DNA of 64,000 bases from NCBI RefSeq assembly GCF_015101885.1, contig NZ_CP062941.1, positions 3,472,001 through 3,536,000 of the forward strand. The letters are read 5' to 3'. The position numbers and the translations under genes are program-made. Below, piece by piece: positions 1 through 14,008 of the stretch (position 1 is its first letter; each line of letters begins with the position of its first letter). This stretch comes from Massilia litorea. Lineage in GTDB: Bacteria > Pseudomonadota > Gammaproteobacteria > Burkholderiales > Burkholderiaceae_D. The notes beneath the pieces were generated by a model. That model searched no databases and had not been told where the DNA came from. It worked only from the letters and a program-made list of their open reading frames with translations.

Positions 1-244
1 TGTTCAGGCGTGCCGCCGCGCATGCCCGAGCCGCTGCCCGAACGCGAGCCCGAGCCGGAACCCGACTGCTTGTTGCCGTCGTTCTTGTGGCTCTGGCGGC
101 CGGCTTCGGCGTGCTGCTCAGGGGAGCCGCCGCGGGTGCCCGAGCCGGAGCCGGAACGCGAACCCGAGCCCGAACCGGACTGCTTGTTGCCATCGTTCTT
201 GTGGCTCTGACGACCGGCTTCCGCGTGCTGCTCAGGGGTGCCAC
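1..244. repeat. 114-bp in-frame tandem repeat inside the KGG-like gene
   Basis: Unit boundaries (the CTCAGG or TTCAGG core) recur at 1, 115 and 229, exactly 114 bp apart, so each unit encodes 38 residues. The first two units differ only by scattered substitutions, many of them synonymous. The third begins at 229 and is cut by the gene's N-terminal codons. More copies may lie left of the window. Confidence 0.85.
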
Positions 245-272
245 CTTGCGTGCGCTTTTGATTCGAGGCCAT
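1..272 (-). CDS. KGG-like stress-induced repeat protein, partial
   Basis: Reading the minus strand from an ATG at 272 gives at least 90 residues with no stop before the window edge, so the 3' end is missing. The start has a good Shine-Dalgarno (AAAGGA). The protein is very hydrophilic and built from 38-residue units: a GG(T/S)PEQHAEAGRQSHKND block followed by a Ser-Gly-Arg linker (GSGSGSRSGSGSG). The PEQHAEAGRQ block resembles the short KGG motif of the stress-induced YciG/GsiB-type family, small proteins linked to general stress and desiccation; the canonical KGG triplet itself is replaced. A predicted disordered stress protein is the best guess. The proline/glutamate-rich frames on the other strand are shadows. 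Confidence 0.6.
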   Translation of the reverse strand, partial: MASNQKRTQGGTPEQHAEAGRQSHKNDGNKQSGSGSGSRSGSGSGTRGGSPEQHAEAGRQSHKNDGNKQSGSGSGSRSGSGSGMRGGTPE

Positions 273-400
273 GATTATTTCCTTTCAAAGTTGAAATGAT
301 CCTGCTCGCCGAACTACTGGGTTTATTCAGCAGTTGTATTCGGTGTTGCAATCATGCGAGCCCTACTGTTGAATCGGTATCGGATGACCGCCTGAGCCCG

Positions 401-419
401 TGTAGGAAGTTTTCCTACA
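401..419. promoter_or_regulatory. perfect 8-bp inverted repeat upstream of the KGG-like gene
   Basis: TGTAGGAA, a 3-nt GTT loop, then TTCCTACA. It lies 129 bp upstream of the start at 272 and just outside the IS element. It could be an operator or a short hairpin. The rest of 273-468 shows no other clear structure. Confidence 0.4.
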
Positions 420-468
420 TATTGAAAATAATCGATGTCGCGAATACTTCAATGTTTTTGTTAGCGAT

Positions 469-476
469 TTTTTAAA
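469..476. repeat. left copy of IS target-site duplication
   Basis: TTTTTAAA directly abuts the left inverted repeat and is identical to 1524-1531. Eight base pairs is the usual duplication length for the IS1595 family. Confidence 0.85.
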
Positions 477-1523
477 GGCGCTGTTCGCGTTAAGTGTGGA
501 ATCTTCTTGAACGGCTGAGGTCCAAATGAGACTTCACCGGAGAGGAGGTTCGCATGCAAGCACGCAAGTTCGAGCACTTCCTGAAGAACCTGGCGGCGCT
601 GACCCGGCGCCAGCGCGAACGGCTGCTCGGCCTGCTGCTGCCGACGGTCAAGCTCGATCGGACGGTGGACGCCATCGAACAGGCGGCAGCACCGCAACTT
701 GCCTGTCCCGGGTGCGGCTCGAATCGCTTCCACAAGCACGGTCGCGCCAACGGCCTTCAACGCTTTCGTTGCCGCGCTTGCGGGAGGACCTGCAACGCGC
801 TCACGGGCACGCCGCTGGCGCGCCTGCGCCACAAAGGGCGCTGGCTCGATTACCTGGGCGGCATGCTCGACTCGCACAGCATCCGGCGCAGCGCCGCGCA
901 GCTCGGCGTCGCCGGCGCCACCAGCTTTCGCTGGCGCCACCGTTTTCTCGCCCTCACTCAAAACGACCGACCCCAGCGCCTGGCCGGGATCGCCGAGGCC
1001 GACGAGATGTATGTGCTCGAATCACACAAAGGTTCCCGCTCGCTCGATCGACCTCCACGCAAGCGCGGCGGCAAAGCGACAAAACGCGGTATTTCAAAGG
1101 AACAGATGTGCATTCTGGTCGCCCGCGACCGGACCGGTCAGACGCTCGACTGGGTTCCCGGCAAGGGGCCGGTGACGCAGGCGCAATTGCACCAACATTT
1201 GAAAGTGCGACTGGAGCCGGACGTGTTGCTGGTGACGGACGCCCATGCGGCGTACCGGCATTTCGCACGCGAAGCCGGTATCACCCATGAAGCGGTGAAC
1301 TTACAGGCGGGAATCCGGGTGCGCGGCGCGATCCACGTCCAGAATGTGAACGCCTATCACAGCCGCCTGCGCGGCTGGCTGCAGCCGTTTCGCGGGGTTG
1401 CCAGCCGTTACCTCGGCAACTATCTCGGCTGGCGCTGGGCGCTCGACGGCGCTCGCGTCAAGTCGTCGGAGGCTTTGCTGCGAGCGGCAATCGGCATATT
1501 CCACACTTAACGCGAACAGCGCC
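477..1523 (+). mobile_element. IS1595-family insertion sequence, apparently complete
   Basis: The 1047-bp element is bounded by perfect 26-bp terminal inverted repeats at 477-502 and 1498-1523 (outer end GGCGCTGTTCGCG, inner end AAGTGTGGAAT) and flanked by the 8-bp duplication TTTTTAAA. It carries a single transposase gene whose stop codon lies inside the right repeat. Intact ends, an intact ORF and identical duplications point to a recent, possibly still mobile copy. The target is an AT-rich patch covering the stop codon of the neighbouring chemoreceptor gene. Confidence 0.92.
554..1510 (+). CDS. IS1595-family transposase
   Basis: 318 residues; ATG at 554 preceded by GGAGG. The N-terminus has a zinc ribbon with two CxxC pairs (CPGCGS near residue 51 and CRACGR near 73), then a helix-turn-helix-like segment (SIRRSAAQLGVAGATSFRWRHRF). 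The catalytic core shows the first Asp in EADEMYV, the second in LVTDAHAAY, and a C-terminal block HVQNVNAYHSRLRGWL followed by YLGNYLGWRW, typical of the ISXO2-like domain of this family; the third acidic position seems to be the Asn/His variant known in some subgroups. It should catalyse DDE-type transposition of the surrounding element. No frameshift or premature stop is seen. Confidence 0.92.
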   Translation: MQARKFEHFLKNLAALTRRQRERLLGLLLPTVKLDRTVDAIEQAAAPQLACPGCGSNRFHKHGRANGLQRFRCRACGRTCNALTGTPLARLRHKGRWLDYLGGMLDSHSIRRSAAQLGVAGATSFRWRHRFLALTQNDRPQRLAGIAEADEMYVLESHKGSRSLDRPPRKRGGKATKRGISKEQMCILVARDRTGQTLDWVPGKGPVTQAQLHQHLKVRLEPDVLLVTDAHAAYRHFAREAGITHEAVNLQAGIRVRGAIHVQNVNAYHSRLRGWLQPFRGVASRYLGNYLGWRWALDGARVKSSEALLRAAIGIFHT

Positions 1524-1531
1524 TTTTTAAA
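1524..1531. repeat. right copy of IS target-site duplication
   Basis: TTTTTAAA, identical to 469-476. On the minus strand it contains the TAA stop codon (1527-1529) of the chemoreceptor gene, so the insertion left that reading frame complete. Confidence 0.85.
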
Positions 1532-2816
1532 ACTCCTCCCAGTCCATATCCGCTTTGGTGGCGGGGCGGCGAATCGGCGTGACGGTTTTCGGCGTAACAG
1601 GGGCGGCGAACTTTGCCGCGCTCTTGCGCGGCGCCGGCGCGGGTTTCGGCGCGACCGGCAGTGTGCGCACGGTCGCGGGACGCGCCGGCGCCGCTTCCGC
1701 CGGGGCCTGCGCCGCGAGCACGAAGCCGCCCGTCGCCCGCGTCAGGGCCGCCGCCTGTTCGCGCACCGCGGCGGCGGCGGCGGCCGACTGTTCGACCAGG
1801 GCGGCGTTCTGCTGGGTCGCCTGGTCCATCGCCGCGATCGCGCCGTTGACCTGCTCGATGCCGGCGGTCTGCTCGGCGCTGGCGGCGGCGATCTCGCCGA
1901 TGATGTCGGTGACGCGCTTGACGCTGCCGACCACTTCGTCCATCGTGCGCCCGGCCTTGTCGACCAGCAGGGTGCCGGCGTCGACCTTGGCCACCGAATC
2001 GTCGATCAGGGCCTTGATTTCCTTGGCCGCGGCGGCCGAGCGCTGCGCCAGGCTGCGCACTTCGGAGGCGACGACGGCGAAGCCGCGCCCCTGTTCGCCC
2101 GCGCGCGCCGCTTCCACGGCGGCGTTCAGGGCCAGGATATTCGTCTGGAAGGCGATGCCGTCGATCACGCCGATGATCTCGGCGATACGCTTCGAGGAGT
2201 CGTTGATCGAGGCCATCGTGCCGACCACGTCGCTGACGACGGCGCCGCCTTTCACCGCGACTTCGGAGGCCGACAGCGCGAGCTTGCTGGCCGTGTGCGC
2301 CGAGTCGGCGTTCTGGCGTACGGTGGCGGTCAGTTCTTCCATCGAGGAGGCGGTCTCTTCCAGCGAGGCGGCCTGCTGCTCGGTGCGGCCGGAGAGATCC
2401 AGGTTGCCGCTGGCGATTTCGGTGGTCCCGGTCACGATGCCGGCGGCGCCCGCGCGCACCTCGCCGATCATGCCGGTCACCCTGCCTGCCATCGTGGCCA
2501 GGGCTGCCAGCAGGGCGCCGGCCTCGCCCGCGCTGGAGGCGGGCGCGCGCACCCGCAGGTCGCCTTCGGCCACGCGGCGCGCCACCATCAGCGCTTCGTG
2601 CAGCGGCCGGTTCGCCTCGCGCACAAGCCAGGCGGCCAGCAGGCTTGTTACGACCAGGCCCACGCCCAGGCAGAGCAGGGCGCTGCCGCGCAGCGCGATG
2701 GCCGCCTCGCCCGTCTGCGCCAGCAGCCAGGACATGGAGGCCGCGCCAAGTACGAATAGCAGCGCGAATGCGCCAACGATCTTGAACCTGGTGTCGAGCT
2801 GACGAATCTGTTTCAT
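1527..2816 (-). CDS. methyl-accepting chemotaxis protein
   Basis: 429 residues; ATG at 2816 with Shine-Dalgarno GAGGAAG. Two transmembrane helices (about residues 13-33 and 44-64) are separated by only about 10 residues, so there is no periplasmic ligand-binding domain. A HAMP-like segment ([21 protein letters not shown]) precedes a standard methyl-accepting signalling domain with the conserved hairpin tip [20 protein letters not shown]. An Ala/Pro-rich linker ends in DWEEF, matching the xWxxF pentapeptide that tethers CheR and CheB for adaptation. It probably senses a membrane, redox or cytoplasmic cue, or works in arrays with other receptors. The IS sits immediately after the stop codon, so the native downstream sequence has been displaced. 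Confidence 0.93.
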   Translation of the reverse strand: MKQIRQLDTRFKIVGAFALLFVLGAASMSWLLAQTGEAAIALRGSALLCLGVGLVVTSLLAAWLVREANRPLHEALMVARRVAEGDLRVRAPASSAGEAGALLAALATMAGRVTGMIGEVRAGAAGIVTGTTEIASGNLDLSGRTEQQAASLEETASSMEELTATVRQNADSAHTASKLALSASEVAVKGGAVVSDVVGTMASINDSSKRIAEIIGVIDGIAFQTNILALNAAVEAARAGEQGRGFAVVASEVRSLAQRSAAAAKEIKALIDDSVAKVDAGTLLVDKAGRTMDEVVGSVKRVTDIIGEIAAASAEQTAGIEQVNGAIAAMDQATQQNAALVEQSAAAAAAVREQAAALTRATGGFVLAAQAPAEAAPARPATVRTLPVAPKPAPAPRKSAAKFAAPVTPKTVTPIRRPATKADMDWEEF

Positions 2817-2900
2817 GGAAGCTTCCTCGGGGCGGGATGGGAAAGGGGGACCTTGTTATGTTAGGGAAACAAAAAGAGCGGCGTTTGCGTCATCGCAAGC

Positions 2901-2928
2901 TAAAGTGTCCGATAGGAAATGCCGTCAA
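2901..2928 (+). promoter_or_regulatory. candidate sigma-28 (FliA)-like promoter
   Basis: TAAAGTGT at 2901 and GCCGTCAA at 2921 resemble the flagellar sigma consensus TAAAGTTT-N11-GCCGATAA, with a 12-nt gap and two mismatches in each half. It points toward the DUF1631 gene and lies in the region divergent from the chemoreceptor. If real, it rules out the more upstream in-frame ATG at 2919, which would lie inside it. Confidence 0.35.
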
Positions 2929-3050
2929 CGAATGAAGCCGGAGCACCACAGCGAAAGGTGGGGTTTAAATTCACGCCTTACTATTGCCATTCGGAAATAA
3001 TGTGCAACAATGACGTGTCGGCGCCGCTGCGCCACAGGAAGAACAAGCCC

Positions 3051-5378
3051 ATGGCCCACGCCGCCAACGATCTCGCCAGCCCGAAAGCGCCTGCGCCCCC
3101 GCGCGAGGTGCTGGCCGAGCTCGTGCGCGAGGCCAGCGCCGGGGCGAACGAGCAATTGGGTGCGATGGTGAACCGGCTGGCGGCGGCGATGGCCGACATG
3201 ACCACGGCCGGGCTCGAACCCCAGGCAGCCTACCGCCGCGCCAGGGCCGGCCAGCTCCTGAAAAACAATAGCTATGCTTTCGTGCACCTGGCCGGCGAAG
3301 CGGTCGAGCGCGCCCTGCGCGAGGCCATCGACGAGCTGGTGCCCGGCGCCAGGAGCAGGGCCGAGGCCATCTCGCTGAGCCTGGTGCCGATGGAAGTCAT
3401 GGATACCCAGGTCGCCTTCGGCACGCTGTGCCGCCCCTTCGAGATCGCGCATTCGGAGCTGCTCGCCAGCCTGTGCGTGCGGATCGGCCTGCTGCTCGGG
3501 CGCGACCCGCTGCGCCCCGGCCAGAATCCCTTCCGCCCCGAAGTCTTCCTGAGCGCCATCCACGATGCATGGCGTGCCTTTACCCCCGAGCAGGACGACC
3601 ACCCGCTGCTGTTGCCGCTCCTGCGCCCCGAACTGTTCCTCGACCTGGCGCCGCTGTACGAGGCCCTCGATGCCGCCTTGCGCGCTCGCAGCAAGGGTGC
3701 GCGCGAGCGTTTTCACATCAGCAAGACGCTCGAGACGGGGCGGGCACGCCGTCCGGGCATGGACGCGGCGCTCGCCCAGCAACTGCGCAGCCTGCTCGCG
3801 GGCGACGGTGAGGGCGCCGCCGCGCTGGTGCCGGACCTGCCGAATATGCCGCAAGGAAATGGATGGCGGCCGAGTTCGGCGACCGGCTTCGGCGCTGCGC
3901 CGCTGCGTGCCGCTGCCGCCGGTTCTCCGGCGCCCGCAACGGCGCAGCCGATGACGCCAGGCGCGCCAGGCGCGCACGGCCCGGCGGCCACCACCGCCTA
4001 TCCCGGCTTCGCCGCTCCGACGGGCGCCGTCGCCGCGCCGGGCGCAGGCTTCGGCCAGCAGGGCGCGCTGCTCGGACTGCTGGCCGGACTCCAGCTTCCC
4101 GCAGCGCCGGCGGGCGCCGCGGGCGCGTCGCCGGCCGCTCCCCATAACGTGTTCTACCTGCCGCGCTTCAGGCAGAGCCTGCCCCAGGGGTCCCTGTCGC
4201 GCGGCGAAGAGCATACCCTCGACCTGCTGTCGCGCATCTTCGAGACCGTCCTGCTCGACGACAGCATCCCGGCCGAGACCCGTGAACTGATCCGCTTCCT
4301 GCAGGTGCCGGTGCTGAAAGCGGCGCTGCTCGACCAGGACTTCTTCTTCGAGGAAGCCCACCCGGCGCGGCGCATGATCGACCTGCTGTCGAACATGGGC
4401 TGGGAGGGCCGCAAGGGCGCCGACGATCCGGTGATGCAGGCCATGCAGCGCGGCGTCGAGCGCATCGGGCGCGAGGCCGACGCCCAGCCGGCCGCCTTTG
4501 CCGAGGCCGTGGCCGAACTCGAAGCCCAGCTGGAAGTCGAGGAGCGTGCCGCCGAGGAGGCGATCGCCGCCCCCATCGCCCGCGCCACGAAAATCGAAAA
4601 ACAGACCGTGGCCGCCCGTTCGGCGCGCCAGGCGGTGCGGGTGCGGGTGGCCGACGGCGAACTGGTGGGCGTGGTCTCGAGCTTCCTCGAGCAGCGCTGG
4701 GTCGACGTGCTGACCTTCGCCTACCTGATCGAGGAAGAGCGCCCCGGCGCCCTGAAGAACGCCACCCGGACGATGGACGAGCTGGTCTGGACGGTGAAGC
4801 CGAAAGCGACCCAGGAACAGCGCCGGGCGCTCATCGCCAAGCTGCCGGGACTGCTCACCGCGCTCAACAAATGGCTCGATGCGGTCAACTGGCGCGACGC
4901 CGAGCGCCTGCAGTTCTTTGCCGAACTGGCGAAATGCCACCTGTCCATCGTGCGTGCGCCGCTCGAGGTGTCGCCCGAACGCCAGCTAGAAATCGCGCTC
5001 GAGGCGGCCCAGCAGGACGCCTTGCGCCGCATTGCCCAGGAAGCTGCCGCCGAGGAAGACGCGCCGTCGCAGGATACTGCCGCCGGCATGGTCGACGCCC
5101 TGGAGCGCGGCGCGCGCCTCGAGTTCAGGCAGCCGGACGGCAGCGTGCGCAAGCTCAAGCTGGCCTGGGTCAGCCCGCTGCGCTCGCTCTTCATTTTCTC
5201 GGGCGGCCTGCGCCAGGAAGCCTTTTCGCTGCCCGCCGAGAAGCTGGCCGAGGGGCTGCGCGCCGGGGCGATCCGGGTCGCCGCGCAGGGTGGCGTGGTC
5301 GGCCGCGTGCTGACCGAGGCGATGCAGGCGGTGAACGATCCGGGCGCCGGATCGCCCCCCGCGCGCGCCGCCGGTTGA
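3051..5378 (+). CDS. DUF1631 family protein
   Basis: 775 residues from the ATG at 3051 (MAHAANDLAS), preceded by AGGAAG about 10 nt upstream. The frame stays open back to 2919, but that segment looks unlike the family and overlaps a promoter-like sequence. The N-terminal ~270 residues are helical. An Ala/Pro/Gly-rich low-complexity linker spans roughly residues 290-370. The C-terminal half is helical with charged stretches and ends in a small beta-rich region (ARLEFRQPDGSVRKLKLAWVSPLRSLFIFS) reminiscent of PilZ-like barrels in related proteins. Family function is unknown; some members have been misannotated as thymidine phosphorylases. No signal peptide or membrane segment, so cytoplasmic. 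It stands between a chemoreceptor and smc and seems to be its own unit. Confidence 0.75.
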   Translation: MAHAANDLASPKAPAPPREVLAELVREASAGANEQLGAMVNRLAAAMADMTTAGLEPQAAYRRARAGQLLKNNSYAFVHLAGEAVERALREAIDELVPGARSRAEAISLSLVPMEVMDTQVAFGTLCRPFEIAHSELLASLCVRIGLLLGRDPLRPGQNPFRPEVFLSAIHDAWRAFTPEQDDHPLLLPLLRPELFLDLAPLYEALDAALRARSKGARERFHISKTLETGRARRPGMDAALAQQLRSLLAGDGEGAAALVPDLPNMPQGNGWRPSSATGFGAAPLRAAAAGSPAPATAQPMTPGAPGAHGPAATTAYPGFAAPTGAVAAPGAGFGQQGALLGLLAGLQLPAAPAGAAGASPAAPHNVFYLPRFRQSLPQGSLSRGEEHTLDLLSRIFETVLLDDSIPAETRELIRFLQVPVLKAALLDQDFFFEEAHPARRMIDLLSNMGWEGRKGADDPVMQAMQRGVERIGREADAQPAAFAEAVAELEAQLEVEERAAEEAIAAPIARATKIEKQTVAARSARQAVRVRVADGELVGVVSSFLEQRWVDVLTFAYLIEEERPGALKNATRTMDELVWTVKPKATQEQRRALIAKLPGLLTALNKWLDAVNWRDAERLQFFAELAKCHLSIVRAPLEVSPERQLEIALEAAQQDALRRIAQEAAAEEDAPSQDTAAGMVDALERGARLEFRQPDGSVRKLKLAWVSPLRSLFIFSGGLRQEAFSLPAEKLAEGLRAGAIRVAAQGGVVGRVLTEAMQAVNDPGAGSPPARAAG

Positions 5379-5405
5379 GCCGCTTTTCCCTCCCGTCACA
5401 GACTG

Positions 5406-5428
5406 CCGGCCGCCGCAAGGCCGGGTTT
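5406..5428 (+). terminator. hairpin after the DUF1631 gene
   Basis: CCGGCC (5406-5411) pairs with GGCCGG (5419-5424) and is followed by GTTT, with TTTT again a few bases on. A weak intrinsic terminator between DUF1631 and smc. Confidence 0.45.
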
Positions 5429-5513
5429 GCCGTTTTGTACCCAAACTTGGCCGAAAAGCAAGCAACAGATGGTATGATGCGACCTTTATCGATTCCCGAG
5501 TAACCGAACCAAG

Positions 5514-8500
5514 GTGCGACTATCCTCCATTAAATTGTCGGGATTTAAGTCCTTCGTCGATCCCACCAATTTCCAGGTGCCTGGGCAGCTGGTTGGCGTG
5601 GTCGGCCCGAATGGCTGCGGCAAGTCGAACATCATCGACGCCGTACGCTGGGTGCTGGGCGAATCGAAAGCGTCCGAACTGCGCGGCGAGTCGATGCAGG
5701 ACGTGATCTTCAACGGCTCGACCCACCGCAAGCCCTCGGGGCGGGCCTCGGTCGAACTCGTGTTCGACAACAGTCTCGGCAAGGCTGCCGGGCAGTGGGG
5801 CCAGTACGGCGAGATCGCGGTCAAGCGCACTCTCACGCGCGACGGCACATCCACCTATTACATCAACGGCCAGCCGGTGCGCCGACGCGACATCCAGGAC
5901 ATCTTCCTCGGCACCGGCCTCGGTCCGCGCGCCTACGCCATCATCGGCCAGGGCATGATCGCGCGCATCATCGAATCGCGTCCGGAAGAACTGCGCGTCT
6001 TCCTCGAGGAAGCGGCGGGCGTCTCGAAGTACAAGGAGCGGCGCCGCGAAACCGAAAACCGTTTATCCGATACCCGCGAAAACCTGCTGCGCGTCGAAGA
6101 CATCCTGCGCGAGCTGAACGCCAACCTCGACAAGCTCGAAGCCCAGGCGGCGGTCGCCAACCGTTTTCACCAGCTGCAGGCGGACCAGGAAGAAAAGCAG
6201 AAGCTGCTCTGGCTGCTGCGCAAGAACGAAGCCAAGGCCGAACAGACCCGCTATTTCCGCGAGATGGAAGAAGCGCAGAACAGCCTGGAAGAACAGACCG
6301 CAAAGCTGCGCAACGTCGAACTCGAACTCGAACACCTGCGCCAGCACCATTTTGCGGTAGGCGATCGCCTGCACACGGCGCAGGGCGCGCTGTACCAGAC
6401 GAACTCGGAAATCGGCAGCCTGGAAGCGCAGATCAAGTTCGTGATCGAGTCGCGCACCCGCCTGCAGAACCAGCTCGGCAAGCTCACCGCACAGCGCGAC
6501 CAGTGGCTCGCGCAGGCGCAGGAATACGAAGAGCAGATCGAAGAGGCGACGTACAAGGTCGAGGAACTCGCGGCGCGCGCGGAAGGCGCCCAGATCGCGG
6601 TCGAGGCGCAGAACGAGCGCCTGCCGGAACTCGATATGGCCTGGCGCGAAGCCCAGCGCCGCGGTGACGAAGCGCGCGCCCGCATCGGCGAAGTGCGCCA
6701 GCGGATCGAACTGGCCGCCGCGCACGGACGCAATGCCGGCAACATCCTGAACGGTCTCGCCACCCGGCGCGAGCGCCTGCAGCTTGAAAAGAAGTCGCTG
6801 GCGCCGCCGGACAGCGCGCACCTTGCCAACCTGCGCCTGCAGCTGGAGGAAAAACAGGAGGCGCTGGAAGAGCAGACCCTGCTGCAGGAAGAAGCTGCGG
6901 CCCTTCAGGACGCGGCCGAGACCGAGCGCCGCGAAGCGCAAGCCGCCGCGCAGTCGGAGGCGGCGAAGAACGCCCAGCTGGAGGCGCGCCTGGCGGCCTT
7001 GAAGCAGATGCAGGACCGCGTGCAAACCCAGGGCAAGGTCACGCCCTGGCTGCGCAAGCACGAACTCGAGACGCTGCCGCGCCTGTGGCAGAAGGTGCAG
7101 GTCGAGGAGGGCTGGGAGACGGCGCTTGAATCCGTGCTGCGCGAGCGCGCCGGCGCGCTCGAGCTCTCCAACATCGACTGGGCCAAGGCCTTTGTCGGCG
7201 ATGCTCCTCCGGCCCGCCTGGCCCTGTATGCGCCGGCGCCGGGCGCGCCGGCGCCGGTCAACGCTCCCGGCCTGAAATCCTTCGCCAGCCTCCTGCTGCT
7301 GAACGACCCGGGCATACGCGGCGTACTGAACGACTGGCTGCACCTGGTGTTCGCCGCCGAGACGGCGACCGAGGCCTTTGCCGAGCGCGCGCGCCTGCCG
7401 CAGGGCGGCTCCTTCGTCACGCGCCAGGGCCACGTGATCACCGCGTCGAGCGTGCGCTTCTACGCGGCCGACGCCGAGCAGGACGGCATGCTGCAGCGCC
7501 AGCACGACATCGACAACACGGCCACGCAGCTGCGCGCCCAGGCCCTCTTGACGGACGATGCCCGTACCCGCGCCACCCGTGCCGACGCGGCCCTGACGGA
7601 ACTGACGCGGCGCCTGCAGGATGCACGCGCGCGCATCGCCACCCTGCAGCGCGAAACCCATGCGCTGCAGATCGAGGTCGTGCGCCAGAACGAAGTCGAG
7701 TCGCGCTTCAACCAGCGCAGCAGCCAGATCGACGTCGACCTGGCCGAGATCGCGGCCCAGGAAGAAGAGCAGCGCATGGTCCAGCAGGAAGCGGAACAGC
7801 AATTCGAGCAGCTCGACATGGAACTGGCCGAATTGCAGGGCAGCTTCGAGGATGGCCAGACCCTGTTCCTGCAGCGCGAAGCGGCCCTGTCCGAGGCGCG
7901 CGACAAGCTGCGCGAACTCGAACGCGGCGCCCAGGAAGCGCTGTTCGCCGAAAAGACCGGCCGCGCGAAAATCGAGGAACTCCGGCGCAGCATCGCCACG
8001 GCCTCGCAACAGGCCGCGCAAGTGGCCGACTCGCTGGCGAACGGCCAGGCCGAGCTGGCGGCGCTGGAAAGCGGCACCGCCCACGAGGGCCTGCAGGAAC
8101 TGCTGGATCGCAGGACGAACCAGGAAAAGGCGCTGTCGGACGCGCGTCATGAACTCGACCAGGTAGCGCAGCAGCTGCGCCATGCCGAGGAATCGCGCAT
8201 GGGTTCCGAGCGCAGCCTGCAGCCGCAGCGCGACCGCATCACCGAGATGCAGCTGAAGGAGCAGGCCGCGCGCCTCAACCAGGAGCAGTTCGCCGAGGCC
8301 CTGGCCGCCACCGGCGCCGACGAGGCGGTGCTCGCCACCAAACTCGATCCGGAGCTGAAGCCGCAATACCTGCAGGGCGAGGTCACGCGCCTGACGAATG
8401 CGATTGCGGCGCTCGGCGCCGTCAATCTGGCCGCGGTCGAGGAACTGGCGACCGCCACCGAGCGCAAGCGTTTCCTCGACTCGCAGAACGCGGACCTGAA

Positions 8501-9034
8501 CGAGGCGATCGCCACGCTGGAAGACGCGATCCGCCGCATCGACAAGGAAACGCGCGACCTGCTGCAGGACACCTTCGAGCGCGTGAACACGCATTTCTCG
8601 GAACTGTTCCCGATCCTGTTCGGCGGTGGCCAGGCAAGGCTCGTGATGACGGGCGACGAAATTCTCGATGCCGGCGTCCAGGTGATGGCCCAGCCGCCGG
8701 GCAAGAAGAACGCGACGATTCATCTGCTGTCGGGCGGCGAGAAGGCGCTGACCGCCACGGCACTCGTGTTTTCGATGTTCCGCCTGAACCCGGCGCCGTT
8801 CTGCCTGCTGGACGAGGTCGACGCGCCGCTGGACGACGCAAATACCGAGCGCTTCTGCCGCATGGTGAAGCGCATGTCGGAACATACCCAATTCCTTTTC
8901 ATTTCGCACAATAAGATTGCGATGGAAATGGCCAATCAACTGATCGGTGTGACGATGCAGGAGCAGGGCGTATCGCGCATCGTGGCGGTGGACATGGAGT
9001 CCGCCACCCATTTCGCACAAGAGGCACAAGCAGC

Positions 9035-9038
<4 letters not shown>
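5514..9038 (+). CDS. smc: chromosome segregation protein SMC
   Basis: 1174 residues, normal for bacterial SMC. The start is GTG at 5514, giving the classic MRLSSIKLSGFKSFVDPT N-terminus; no in-frame ATG would keep it. Walker A is GPNGCGKS at 31-38, the ABC signature LLSGGEK is at about 1071-1077 and Walker B ends in LLDEVDAPLDD with the catalytic Glu near 1101. Long coiled coils flank a hinge around residues 500-660. The protein forms the ATP-driven ring that, with ScpA and ScpB, compacts and separates chromosomes. A TATGAT -10-like box at 5473-5478 may serve its promoter. The stop overlaps the next start as ATGA, so smc is coupled to zipA. Confidence 0.97.
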
Positions 9039-12557
<3,519 letters not shown>

Positions 12558-12585
12558 CAGAATACATAAACGAAGAGAGTACGAG

Positions 12586-13471
<886 letters not shown>

Positions 13472-13485
<14 letters not shown>

Positions 13486-14008
13486 GATTTTGAAGATGGG
13501 CGACGCGCGCTTGCTGCGCGTGGCCGAGCCCGTGACCGGGTTCGGCACGCCCGAGTTGGCGGCGCTGGTGGCCGACATGTTCGACACGATGCACGCGGCC
13601 AACGGCGCCGGCCTTGCAGCGCCCCAGATCGGCGTCAACCTGCAACTGGTGATCTTCGGCTTCAAGAACAACGTCCGCTATCCGGACGCGCCCCAGGTGC
13701 CGGAGACGGTACTGCTCAATCCCGTGCTGACGCCACTGTCGGACGAGATGGAAGAGGGCTTCGAAGGCTGCCTGTCGGTGCCGGGCCTGCGCGGCAGCGT
13801 GCCGCGCTACACGCGCCTGCGCTACGAAGGTGTCGACCAGTTCGGCAACCCGATCCGGGTCGACGCCGACGGGTTCCATGCGCGCGTGGTGCAGCACGAG
13901 GTCGACCATTTGCGCGGTATCCTGTATCCGATGCGGATCAGGGATTTTTCCCGCTTCGGCTTCACCGAAGTCATGTTCCCCGAACTCGACCCGGCAGCCG
14001 ATGATTGA
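13472..14008 (+). CDS. def: peptide deformylase
   Basis: 178 residues. All three deformylase motifs are present: [18 protein letters not shown] (metal-binding Cys) and QHEVDH (His142 and His146 as metal ligands, Glu143 catalytic). It removes the N-terminal formyl group from nascent proteins. It overlaps galU by 14 nt and the next gene by 8 nt. The genomic neighbour is not fmt, as it often is, so this may be one of several deformylases in the genome. Confidence 0.96.

Noticed and set aside
1..244. Short direct repeats considered as a CRISPR array
   Set aside because: Units are 114 bp, contiguous without unique spacers, and keep one reading frame.
10..299. Pro/Glu-rich forward ORFs at the left edge
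   Set aside because: Antisense frames of the repeat-coded KGG-like protein, which has the ribosome-binding site and periodic structure.
6063..9029. 988-residue open frame on the minus strand across smc
   Set aside because: Antisense shadow of a clear SMC gene in GC-rich DNA; composition is Leu/Arg/Gln-rich low complexity without domains.
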